The position numbers were made by a program, and so were the translations under genes. The notes under the pieces were generated by a model. That model was not told the DNA's origin and did no database searches. It saw nothing but the letters and a program-made list of their open reading frames with translations. Shown here one piece after another: positions 7,355 through 12,953 of a stretch of DNA of 13,246 bases. How positions within the stretch are numbered: the first letter of the stretch is position 1; each line of letters starts with the position of its first letter. Source of the DNA: Candidatus Brocadiaceae bacterium (GTDB lineage Bacteria; Planctomycetota; MHYJ01; JACQXL01; CAKKQI01); the NCBI GenBank assembly GCA_919901895.1, contig CAKKQI010000061.1, forward strand, positions 1 through 13,246, written 5' to 3'.

Positions 7355-7621
7355 TTAGAATAATCCGGCCGCCCGGCTTAACAGCGGGAATTTTTTAATT
7401 GTTTTTTCCTTGTTTAACATCCGGACCAGTCCGTAAATATCCTCGCTCAGGTCAACGGATTGGAAACGGTTGTTCATTGCATGCAAATGTTCTATTTTTT
7501 TGAACAGCACGTAAATATCTTTTTCTATTTCTTTCAGGTTGGTTTCTATTTCTTCCAGAGACAGGACCCTGATCGTATCCAGAAATTTTTTAACCCGGTC
7601 GTACGAAACGCAATCGCTCAT
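7355..7621 (-). CDS. Unrecognised 88-residue protein between mraZ and rsmH
   Basis: I do not recognise this family. The product is 88 residues, charged and probably mostly helical, with a heptad-like Lys/Glu/Leu-rich stretch around residues 20-50 that could be a coiled coil. It has no signal peptide, membrane segment or metal-binding cysteine cluster (a single Cys at residue 4). It sits in the dcw operon with the same strand and codon style, ending two bases before the rsmH GTG. The ATG at 7621 is chosen because an AAGGAAGG Shine-Dalgarno sequence precedes it by five bases; a GTG two codons upstream overlaps that signal. Operon position suggests a division or ribosome-linked role, but no function can be claimed. 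Confidence 0.8.
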   Translation of the reverse strand: MSDCVSYDRVKKFLDTIRVLSLEEIETNLKEIEKDIYVLFKKIEHLHAMNNRFQSVDLSEDIYGLVRMLNKEKTIKKFPLLSRAAGLF

Positions 7622-7650
7622 AAACACCTTCCTTTCTTTTTTTACCTGTT

Positions 7651-7677
7651 GACCGTCCCGCTCTTCATCGGGCGGAC
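7651..7677. repeat. Imperfect palindrome in the mraZ 3' spacer
   Basis: The 57-base spacer between mraZ and the next gene contains GTCCCG...CGGGCGGAC, an imperfect inverted repeat around CTCTTCAT. It looks like a degraded relative of the GC-rich hairpins elsewhere in the window, or a weak read-through hairpin. Assignment is uncertain. Confidence 0.3.
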
Positions 7678-7684
7678 AAAAAAA

Positions 7685-8146
7685 TTAAATTGTTCGGTAA
7701 ATATCTTTTTCAAATTCTGAGGTATGCTCGTTTAACCAGTAGCTGATTTGTTGCCATTTTTCAATACACCAAACTTCAATATGGTCATTGCCGCCGATAA
7801 TCATAATGTCTCTTTTCAAATCGGCGCCTTTAATTAATCGCAGGGGGATCAGGATGCGCCATTGGGGGTCAAGGTGGCAAAATTCGGTATCGGCGGATAA
7901 TTTGCGCAGGTACCAGGTCGCTTTTTCGCTGGAGACGGCGATTTTTTCAATTCGTTCCAGTAATTTTGTCCAGGCCGAGGGGGGATAGAGATTAAGATAA
8001 CTCAAAGATGTTCCCGTGTGTTTAACGGTATGAAGACTGACGTAGATTCCTTCGTTCTCGCCCGCTTCAAAGGAAAGACGGAATTTTGAAGGAATTACCA
8101 GCCGTTTTTTAGTATCTAAAGTATGATGATGCTGTCCGACAAACAT
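7685..8146 (-). CDS. mraZ: Transcriptional regulator MraZ
   Basis: MraZ is a DNA-binding regulator with two SpoVT/AbrB-like beta-barrel repeats. It usually represses its own dcw operon and acts as a ring-shaped oligomer. The 153-residue protein has the first repeat signature HTLDTKKRLVIPSKFR near the N-terminus and the second as FCHLDPQWRILIPLRL (about 107-122). Length is close to the family norm of ~145-150. ATG at 8146 follows a GAGGG Shine-Dalgarno match by eight bases. It is the first gene of the dcw block, downstream of the promoter at 8242-8269. I looked for the TGGGN direct repeats bound by MraZ in other bacteria and did not find a clear set. Confidence 0.95.
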   Translation of the reverse strand: MFVGQHHHTLDTKKRLVIPSKFRLSFEAGENEGIYVSLHTVKHTGTSLSYLNLYPPSAWTKLLERIEKIAVSSEKATWYLRKLSADTEFCHLDPQWRILIPLRLIKGADLKRDIMIIGGNDHIEVWCIEKWQQISYWLNEHTSEFEKDIYRTI

Positions 8147-8158
8147 TATAATGCCCTC

Positions 8159-8192
8159 TTTTAGCCAAAGGACTAATCAGCCTCTGGCTGAA
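8159..8192 (-). promoter_or_regulatory. Twin hairpins in the mraZ leader
   Basis: Read on the minus strand, TCAGCC-AGA-GGCTGA (8177-8191) forms a 6-bp stem. The adjacent TTAGTCC-TTT-GGCTAA segment forms a second stem with one bulge. The second ends right before the GAGGG ribosome-binding sequence, so it could tune mraZ translation. The pairing is visible; the regulatory role is inferred. Confidence 0.35.
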
Positions 8193-8241
8193 TGGAATAT
8201 TATGCTAAAGTATACCATTTCGTGGGATTCCATACCCCTAT

Positions 8242-8269
8242 ACTCTACTTATTTATATCGGACTGTCAA
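8242..8269 (-). promoter_or_regulatory. Probable sigma70-type promoter of the mraZ operon
   Basis: On the minus strand a perfect -35 TTGACA (8269-8264) is followed after 16 bases by TAGAGT (8247-8242, four of six matches to TATAAT). Transcription would start near 8235 and give a leader of about 90 bases to the mraZ ATG. It is the best promoter-like sequence in the gap and lies at the expected place for the dcw operon. Confidence 0.6.
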
Positions 8270-8287
8270 CATATATTCCTTTAATAT

Positions 8288-8407
8288 ATAAAAATTTTTC
8301 CGGAAGCCCAATTAGGTTACAATCCCATCTATCCTTTATGTAGTATGTTTACCATTAAGGTGTCCTACTAATAGTATCAAGGCCGGTAGTTTTGGAAAAA
8401 TTTTTAT
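8288..8407. repeat. 14-nt inverted repeat upstream of the mraZ promoter
   Basis: ATAAAAATTTTTCC (8288-8301) and GGAAAAATTTTTAT (8394-8407) are perfect inverted repeats enclosing 92 bases. Near-copies of GGAAAATTTT follow at 8412 and 8425. They could be binding sites for a regulator, the ends of a small element, or the base of a long RNA stem. Confidence 0.5.
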
Positions 8408-8443
8408 GGCAGGAAAATTTTCACGGAAAAATTATTTTTTTTA

Positions 8444-8471
8444 TTGACACCGTTAGAGATTACGGTAGATA
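8444..8471 (+). promoter_or_regulatory. Possible divergent promoter
   Basis: TTGACA at 8444-8449 is followed after 16 bases by TAGATA. It points to higher coordinates, away from mraZ and into the pheT 3' end, and lies 60-90 bases before the small plus-strand ORF. The -10 is weak. Confidence 0.3.
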
Positions 8472-8530
8472 TGGGATATTCAACCACTTAAAAATTTTGT
8501 AGCGGCGATGGCTTATGGAGGTGTTAATAA

Positions 8531-8587
8531 ATGATAACTATTATATCTGTTTTAACCGGTGATTTTAAGTGCGCAGAGTCGCATTGA
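8531..8587 (+). CDS. Possible 18-residue peptide, antisense to the pheT end
   Basis: A plus-strand GGAGGTG (8517-8523) sits seven bases before an ATG, which opens an 18-codon frame ending in TGA at 8587. The peptide MITIISVLTGDFKCAESH is hydrophobic at its start and then polar, with one Cys. The last 23 bases overlap the 3' end of pheT on the opposite strand. The Shine-Dalgarno sequence is as good as any in the window and a promoter-like sequence lies upstream, which is why it is listed. The length is far too short to exclude chance and no family is recognised. Confidence 0.25.
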   Translation: MITIISVLTGDFKCAESH

Positions 8588-10622
8588 ATTGTTTTTGGAG
8601 AGTTGTAATAATTTCGTTGATTATTTTATCGGCTTCTTCGTTGGTTAGGGTTCGGTCCGGATGGCGGAAATAGAGCGAAAAGGCCAGACTTTTTTGGTGG
8701 GACGGAACCTGCTTGCCCCGGTAGAGGTCAAAAAATCTGACCGATTCTAATAATGAACCGCCTTTTGACTGAACAGCTGATTTAATTTCTTCCCATTTGA
8801 TTTTTTCATCAACCACAACGGCGAGGTCGCGTTGAATGGCCGGCTGACGTGGAAATTCCCGGTAAACAGCCGAAGCATCAGATTGCGAAATAATTTTTTC
8901 CAGGTCAATTTCCGCCACGGCTACGTTTTTTTGAGTTTCATACTTTCCCCGGGCTTCAGGGGATAATTCACCTGAATAACCAATAGTTTCGGTATTCATC
9001 AGAATGGCCACCATTTTTTTTGAATCAAGAGCATTTATTTCACCTTGAACCGGGTGGTAAGAAATATTTTTTACCAGGTTTAACTTTATCCATAAAGCGT
9101 TCAAAGTCCCTTTTAAGGAATAGAATCCCTGGTTATCCAACAAACCCAGCATCAACTTTTCCTGTCCGGGCCGAGAGTAAATCTTCGCCATTTCAAACAA
9201 TTGGATGACTCTTTCCCGCTCGGAGGCTTCATTTGTTTTATTGGCCAGTAATAAAACCGGACAAAGACTGTTGCGCAAGAACCGGTCTTCCATCCCTTCG
9301 GGTCCCAAAAGTCCGATTAATTTTTGCTCGGACCAGAAAGTAAAATCCGGTTGATATTTTTCTTCCATAAAACTGGAGGTCATTATTTCATTATAAGCCA
9401 GTCCGGCCAGGGTAGGCCGGATGAGTTCGGTTATTTCATCAACTTTGTTCTTTTGCTCAACTTTTAAATTGATCACCGGTGGGGTTGTCGGAATCTGTTC
9501 ATATCCCCGGATGCGGGCGATTTCTTCAATCAAATCTATTTCCGCGTTGATGTCATTCCGGAAATCAGGAATCTTGATTTTAATTCCGGCCGCTGATTCG
9601 CTTAATCGGTTGAACCCCAGCCCTTTTAAAATTCTTTTTATTTCAGATTTCTGAAATGGGCAACCTAAAATTTGAGCCACCCGTTTGAAGCGGAGCGTGA
9701 TTGTTTTTTCTTTTGTTTTAAGGAGATTAATAATCTGTTGTTCGGTTACCTCGCCGCCGGCCAGTTCGGTTATCAGCTGGATCGCCCGTCGGGAGGCCGG
9801 TGCAATCACCGATGGCGCCACGCCGCGTTCAAAACGGTAAGAAGAATCAGAAGAAAGATTTAACCGGCGCGCTGTTTTTCTGATAAGTGATGGATTAAAA
9901 TAAGCGGTTTCCAGGAGAAGATTGGTCGTTTGTTCGTTTACTTCGGTTGATTGGCCGCCCATAATGCCGGCGATGGCGACGGGTTCGCGGGCATCTGCGA
10001 TGACCAGCATTTCCGAGGTCAGCTGGTATGTTTTTCCGTCAAGCGCTACGATTTTTTCTCCGCCTAAGGCGGACGGTTTGGCCCGCCGGACCACAATCCG
10101 TTTTTCGGCCAGCCCCGATTCTATCGGGGCCAGGCGGTCCAGGTCAAAAGCATGCATTGGTTCGCCGTATTCAAACATCACGTAATTTGTAATATCAACG
10201 ATATTATTGACAGAACGCAATCCGATATCGGCCACTTTTTTCTTCAACCATTCCGGGGATGGGGCGACGCGGACATTTTTAATGACTCGGGCGATATAAA
10301 CCGGGCAGTCTTCAGTGTTTTCAATGGTAATAATATTTTTTACCGATCCCGCCGCCTTGGCGGGACGCTGAGGTAATGTTTTTAAACGGGGCGGCTGATA
10401 GTCTTGTCTGGTAATGACGGCCACTTCACGGCTGACGCCGAGAACGCTGAGGCAATCCGGCCGGTTAGCCGTAATTTCCAGTTCAAAATAAGCGTCATTA
10501 TTATTAATGGGCCGGTAATGTTCCACCTTGACGCCGTGCATCGTTAAAAGATGCGCCAATTCATCAGACGGCGGTAATTTAAATGAACAATATTCTTGAA
10601 GCCATTGATAAGTGAATTTCAT
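8565..10622 (-). CDS. pheT: Phenylalanyl-tRNA synthetase beta subunit, short form
   Basis: PheT forms the alpha2-beta2 enzyme with PheS, binding tRNA-Phe and editing Tyr-tRNA-Phe. The 685 residues start with the B1 segment (MKFTYQWLQEYCSF), pass directly into NRPDCLSVLGVSREVAV (53-69), then the B3/B4 editing domain (about 105-275), the B5 domain, the catalytic-like core and a C-terminal anticodon-binding FDX-ACB domain (about 590-685, starting at REFPRQPAIQRDLAVVVD). The OB-fold tRNA-binding domain found in ~800-residue PheT proteins is absent, with no frame disruption. Three GC-rich palindromes are read in frame (residues 86-92, 165-170, 184-188), the last two in editing-domain loops longer than in E. 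coli PheT. The start follows an AT-rich hairpin and lacks a Shine-Dalgarno sequence. Confidence 0.97.
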   Translation of the reverse strand: MKFTYQWLQEYCSFKLPPSDELAHLLTMHGVKVEHYRPINNNDAYFELEITANRPDCLSVLGVSREVAVITRQDYQPPRLKTLPQRPAKAAGSVKNIITIENTEDCPVYIARVIKNVRVAPSPEWLKKKVADIGLRSVNNIVDITNYVMFEYGEPMHAFDLDRLAPIESGLAEKRIVVRRAKPSALGGEKIVALDGKTYQLTSEMLVIADAREPVAIAGIMGGQSTEVNEQTTNLLLETAYFNPSLIRKTARRLNLSSDSSYRFERGVAPSVIAPASRRAIQLITELAGGEVTEQQIINLLKTKEKTITLRFKRVAQILGCPFQKSEIKRILKGLGFNRLSESAAGIKIKIPDFRNDINAEIDLIEEIARIRGYEQIPTTPPVINLKVEQKNKVDEITELIRPTLAGLAYNEIMTSSFMEEKYQPDFTFWSEQKLIGLLGPEGMEDRFLRNSLCPVLLLANKTNEASERERVIQLFEMAKIYSRPGQEKLMLGLLDNQGFYSLKGTLNALWIKLNLVKNISYHPVQGEINALDSKKMVAILMNTETIGYSGELSPEARGKYETQKNVAVAEIDLEKIISQSDASAVYREFPRQPAIQRDLAVVVDEKIKWEEIKSAVQSKGGSLLESVRFFDLYRGKQVPSHQKSLAFSLYFRHPDRTLTNEEADKIINEIITTLQKQFNATLRT
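9402..9421. repeat. 7-bp-stem palindrome in pheT (B5/core junction)
   Basis: TCCGGCC-AGGGTA-GGCCGGA is a perfect 7-bp stem with a 6-base loop. It encodes RPTLAG in a segment that aligns without length change to other PheT proteins (helix before the EIMTSSF segment). It may be chance or a replaced segment, so it is held apart from the insertion-like palindromes. Confidence 0.3.
10059..10073. repeat. In-frame palindrome in pheT encoding SALGG
   Basis: TCCGCCTAAGGCGGA (6-bp stem, 3-base loop) is identical to the noncoding hairpin at 106-120. In pheT it is exactly five codons, residues 184-188. It sits in the loop between VVRRAK and EKIVALDG, where E. coli PheT has only two residues, so it appears as an added segment. 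Confidence 0.75.
10112..10130. repeat. In-frame CCCCGAT palindrome in pheT
   Basis: GCCCCGATTCTATCGGGGC has an 8-bp stem and a 3-base loop. It encodes A-P-I-E-S-G (165-170) between FDLDRL and RIVVRRA, a loop about eight residues longer than in E. coli PheT. The arms match those of the repeat at 6383-6402. Confidence 0.7.
10347..10365. repeat. In-frame TCCCGCC/GGCGGGA palindrome in pheT
   Basis: TCCCGCCGCCTTGGCGGGA has a 7-bp stem and 5-base loop. It encodes P-A-K-A-A-G (87-92), in the linker between the N-terminal B1 part and the B3/B4 domain. Linker length varies in the family, so an insertion there would be harmless. Confidence 0.65.
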
Positions 10623-10627
10623 AGTAT

Positions 10628-10652
10628 ATAAATTTTTCTTTGAAAAATTTAT
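10628..10652. repeat. AT-rich hairpin in the pheS-pheT spacer
   Basis: ATAAATTTTTC-TTT-GAAAAATTTAT is a perfect 11-bp stem with a 3-base loop, filling most of the 33-base spacer. It ends five bases before the pheT ATG, where a Shine-Dalgarno sequence would be expected and is missing. It resembles the hairpins at 11708-11733 and 12954-12982. Confidence 0.65.
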
Positions 10653-10655
10653 GGA

Positions 10656-11705
10656 TTAAAATTGTTCCAGAAATTTCAGATGATTTTCCGTAAACAGGCG
10701 GATATCGTTAATAGAATATTTAAGCATGGCCATGCGTTCCACGCCGAGCCCGAAGGCAAACCCGGTATATTTTTCAGAATCATAGTTTACCGCTTCAAAT
10801 ACTTTGGGGTGGACCATTCCGGCGCCCAGGATTTCCAGCCATCCTTCACCGCGGCAGACCGGGCAGCGGTCGCCTGTTCCGCCGCAGATAACACAGGAGA
10901 TGTCAACTTCAGCGCTGGGTTCGGTAAAAGGGAAGAAAGAAGGGCGGAATCTCATTCTGGTTTCCGAACCAAAAAACTCCCTGATAAAAAGAGAGAGTAT
11001 TCCTTTAAGATTGGCAAAGGAAACGTTTTCATCGACCATTAAACCTTCAATCTGGTGAAACATCGGGAAGCGGCTCGGGCCGGGGGTATCGGGCCGGAAA
11101 ACTTTACCAGGGACGATTACCTGCAAAGGAGGTTTTGTTTTTTCCATTATCCGCACCTGAACCGGTGAAGTATGACTGCGCAGGAGAAGCCGTCCGGTAT
11201 TTGAAACCGATGAATCCGATAAATAAAAAGTATCAAAGGCATCGCGGGAGGGATGGTCCAGGGGAATATTCAAAGCCGTAAAATTATAAAATTCTGTTTC
11301 TATTTCAGGTCCGTAGGCGATATTGAATCCTAACCTGACAAAAATAGCACTTAATTCCTGCATAGTTCGGTAAACAGGATGGAACGAGCCGGTAACTTTT
11401 TCGAAACCTGGTAAAGAAATATCAAAAAATCCCTCCGGTAATCTGGTCTGGGGTGCGGCGGCTAATATTTTTCTCTGTTCGGTAATTTTTTCCTCAATAA
11501 CTTTTTTTAGCCGATTAATGGCTTCTCCAGCCTGAGGTTTTTGTTCATCCGGTAAAGCGGCCATTTGTCCGAAGAAACCACGAAGAATACCCTTTCGGCT
11601 GAGGTAGTTGGTTTCAAGTTGTTGTAATATCTCCGGTCCGGTGGCCCGGCTGATTTCTTCCAGCGCCTGATTTTCTGTAGTGTCCAGTTGGTCAAACAGG
11701 TTCAT
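10656..11705 (-). CDS. pheS: Phenylalanyl-tRNA synthetase alpha subunit
   Basis: PheS is the catalytic subunit charging tRNA-Phe. The 349 residues comprise an N-terminal coiled coil (about 1-90) that grips tRNA and a class II core. Core motifs include GKVFRPD at motif 2, MFHQIEGL, RFRPSFFPFTEPSAEVD, the four-cysteine insert CVICGGTGDRCPVCRGEGW, GAGMVHPKVF and motif 3 FGLGVERMAML. The Cys-rich insert occurs in many Gram-positive and deep-branching PheS proteins and may bind zinc. Between RPD and MFHQ the usual D-x-T-H motif reads G-P-S-R, so the histidine of the Phe-binding site is an arginine here. The start at 11705 has no Shine-Dalgarno sequence and lies next to an AT-rich hairpin. Cotranscribed with rplT and pheT. 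Confidence 0.97.
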   Translation of the reverse strand: MNLFDQLDTTENQALEEISRATGPEILQQLETNYLSRKGILRGFFGQMAALPDEQKPQAGEAINRLKKVIEEKITEQRKILAAAPQTRLPEGFFDISLPGFEKVTGSFHPVYRTMQELSAIFVRLGFNIAYGPEIETEFYNFTALNIPLDHPSRDAFDTFYLSDSSVSNTGRLLLRSHTSPVQVRIMEKTKPPLQVIVPGKVFRPDTPGPSRFPMFHQIEGLMVDENVSFANLKGILSLFIREFFGSETRMRFRPSFFPFTEPSAEVDISCVICGGTGDRCPVCRGEGWLEILGAGMVHPKVFEAVNYDSEKYTGFAFGLGVERMAMLKYSINDIRLFTENHLKFLEQF

Positions 11706-11707
11706 AA

Positions 11708-11733
11708 ATAAAATTTTAGCGGTAAAATTTTAT
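11708..11733. repeat. AT-rich hairpin over the rplT stop / pheS leader
   Basis: ATAAAATTTTA-GCGG-TAAAATTTTAT is a perfect 11-bp stem with a 4-base loop. It includes the rplT stop codon (11732-11730) and ends two bases before the pheS ATG. It takes the place of a Shine-Dalgarno sequence. It could protect or pause the transcript, or control pheS translation. Confidence 0.65.
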
Positions 11734-12086
11734 AATAAGGCCTTTTGGGCGACCGCAACGATTTGTTTGAAAGCGTTCTGGTCTGAAATGGCCAGTTCGG
11801 CCAGCATTTTACGATTGATAGGCAGGTTTGCTTTTTTCAAACCGTTCATCAGCCGGCTATAGGAAATACCGATTTCCTGGGCAGCGGCAGAAATACGGAT
11901 AATCCAGAGACTTCTAAAATCACGTTTGCGTAGTTTGCGGCTGCGATAGGCATAAACTCCTCCGCGCAAAAGAGTTTCTTTAGCCGCCCGGTATAATTTA
12001 CGGCGTCCGCCGTAAAAACCTTTGGCGGCGCGTCGCACTTTTACCAGGCGTTTGTGTCGGGCCACGCCGGTTCTGGCTTTAGGCAT
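11730..12086 (-). CDS. rplT: 50S ribosomal protein L20
   Basis: L20 binds 23S rRNA early in large-subunit assembly and in several bacteria represses the infC-rpmI-rplT mRNA. The 118-residue, very basic protein has the family start MPKARTGVARHKRLVKVRRAAKGF shape (MPKA...RHKR), the RKLRKRDFRSLWIIRI segment and SYSRLMNGLKKANLPINRKMLAELA near the C-terminus. Length is standard. GAGGAG lies eight bases before the ATG. The spacer to rpmI is 132 bases, much longer than typical, and filled with repeats, so any L20 autoregulation would have to cope with that. No defects seen. Confidence 0.98.
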   Translation of the reverse strand: MPKARTGVARHKRLVKVRRAAKGFYGGRRKLYRAAKETLLRGGVYAYRSRKLRKRDFRSLWIIRISAAAQEIGISYSRLMNGLKKANLPINRKMLAELAISDQNAFKQIVAVAQKALL

Positions 12087-12103
12087 AATTTTTTCTCCTC
12101 TGT

Positions 12104-12204
12104 TAACACGAATCTACACGAATCACGCCGTGGCTGGACGAATTAACACAAATTTTATGCCGATGCCGATACGGTTAGATTCGCGAGTATTCGTGTATAA
12201 TTTG
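12104..12204. repeat. Degenerate ACACGAATC repeats in the rpmI-rplT spacer
   Basis: Tandem decamers CACGAATCTA and CACGAATCAC (12107-12126) are followed by GACGAATTAACACAAATTTTA. Then comes the inverted counterpart GATTCGCGAGTATTCGTGTATAATTTGTG (from 12178), listed here only as arms: GATTCG, ATTCGTGT, AATTTGTG. The 20-base arms match at about 15 positions. This kind of ATTCGTGTNNATTCGTG repeat is common between genes of many environmental bacteria; that comparison is from memory. Confidence 0.55.
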
Positions 12205-12218
12205 TGCTTATATCTCTA

Positions 12219-12413
12219 TTATAACAACAATGCTTTTCTAAATGCTTTAGCGGATGCACCGGTTAAAGTGGTGCGAGTCCGTAATTTTCGTCGCCGTTTG
12301 CTGTTTTTACCGGAAAGCAAATGGCTTTTCCCCATTTTGTATATTTTAACTTTACCGCGCCCCGTTATTTTAATCCGTTTAACGGCTGCTTTAATTGGTT
12401 TTAATTTGCCCAT
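12219..12413 (-). CDS. rpmI: 50S ribosomal protein L35
   Basis: L35 is a small, highly basic large-subunit protein. The 64-residue product has the expected KLKPIKAAVKRIKITGRGKV beginning in place of the common KMKTHRGAAKRF, then HLLSGKNSKRRRKLR, the typical HLLxxKsxKRKRxLR stretch, and a lysine/alanine-rich end. The ATG at 12413 is ten bases from TAGGAG and 19 bases after the infC stop. Gene order infC-rpmI-rplT is the standard ribosomal operon. The usual T-H-x-G-A near the start reads I-K-A-A, a slightly divergent N-terminus but within the family range. Confidence 0.95.
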   Translation of the reverse strand: MGKLKPIKAAVKRIKITGRGKVKIYKMGKSHLLSGKNSKRRRKLRTRTTLTGASAKAFRKALLL

Positions 12414-12432
12414 AAGATTTATACTCCTATTC

Positions 12433-12936
12433 TTATTTATGAACTAACATCATTGCCATCCGCCGGCCGGTGGATTTCAGCGGCTCATCCACTTTAGTGA
12501 TATCACTTAATGACTGGATAAAACGGTTCATTAAGTTTACTCCTAATTCCTTATGCGTGATTTCACGACCTTTAAATTCCAGGGTGACTAAGACCTTGTC
12601 GCCTCGGTGGATAAAATCACGAGCATGTTTTATTCTTACCTGGAAATCATGTTCCTCTATTTTTGGACTCAATTGTAATTCTTTAATATGCACAACATGA
12701 TGTTTATGTTTAGCCTGGCGTTCTTTTTTATGTTGTTCGTATTTATATTTTCCATAATCCATTATCTTGCAGACCGGCGGTGTGCAGGTCGGAACGATTT
12801 CCACGAGGTCAAAACCGCGTTCGTGAGCCATCTGGCGGGCTTCATCCGTCGTAACCACCCCGACCTGTTGACCGTTTTCGTCAATTAAACGAACGGTTTT
12901 GATTCTGATTCGTTCGTTCATTCTTAATTCTGGAAT
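12433..12936 (-). CDS. infC: Translation initiation factor IF-3
   Basis: IF-3 binds the 30S subunit, blocks premature joining and checks the start codon. Both halves are present: the N-terminal domain (NERIRIKTVRLIDENGQQVG, then CKIMDYGKYKYEQ) and the C-terminal domain (KELQLSPKIEEHDFQVRIKHA, then EPLKSTGRRMAMML). An ATG exists at 12921, but it is 22 bases from the strong AAGGAGGTG at 12952-12944. An in-frame ATT at 12936-12934 sits at an ideal seven bases and gives 167 residues. AUU start codons are well known in infC, where they let IF-3 repress its own translation. The AUU start is therefore preferred. Gene follows thrS, as is usual. Confidence 0.96.
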   Translation of the reverse strand: MPELRMNERIRIKTVRLIDENGQQVGVVTTDEARQMAHERGFDLVEIVPTCTPPVCKIMDYGKYKYEQHKKERQAKHKHHVVHIKELQLSPKIEEHDFQVRIKHARDFIHRGDKVLVTLEFKGREITHKELGVNLMNRFIQSLSDITKVDEPLKSTGRRMAMMLVHK

Positions 12937-12943
12937 AAGTTAT

Positions 12944-12952
12944 CACCTCCTT
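12944..12952 (-). promoter_or_regulatory. Strong Shine-Dalgarno fixing an AUU start of infC
   Basis: AAGGAGGTG on the minus strand is a near-perfect anti-16S match. Spacing is seven bases to ATT (12936) and 22 to the first ATG (12921), so it selects the ATT codon. Confidence 0.75.
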
Positions 12953-12953
12953 A

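Larger units (their letters stand above)
8147..8564. other. 418-base gap between pheT and mraZ
   Basis: This is the only long gene-poor gap. Going from mraZ outward it holds two small hairpins in the mraZ leader, a sigma70-like mraZ promoter, a 14-nt inverted repeat spanning about 120 bases, AT-rich direct repeats (GGAAAAATTT-like at 8394, 8412 and 8425), a plus-strand promoter-like sequence and a plus-strand 18-codon ORF that runs into the pheT 3' end. No tRNA, riboswitch class or strong pheT terminator was recognised. Confidence 0.6.

Noticed and set aside
8221..8480. TGGGA words as MraZ operator repeats
   Set aside because: They occur singly, on different strands and far apart, not as the short-spaced direct repeats known for MraZ.
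8400..8564. Intrinsic terminator for the pheT operon
   Set aside because: In the minus direction no GC stem followed by a T-run is present; the only T-run there is on the plus strand and follows a weak, bulged stem.
10662..11058. Plus-strand ORFs of 84 and 126 codons over pheS
   Set aside because: They are antisense to conserved catalytic parts of PheS and have no recognisable features.
12022..12447. 141-codon plus-strand ORF across the rpmI-rplT spacer and rpmI
   Set aside because: It is antisense to L35 and to the start of L20, has no good ribosome-binding site, and its hydrophobic look comes from complementing basic codons.
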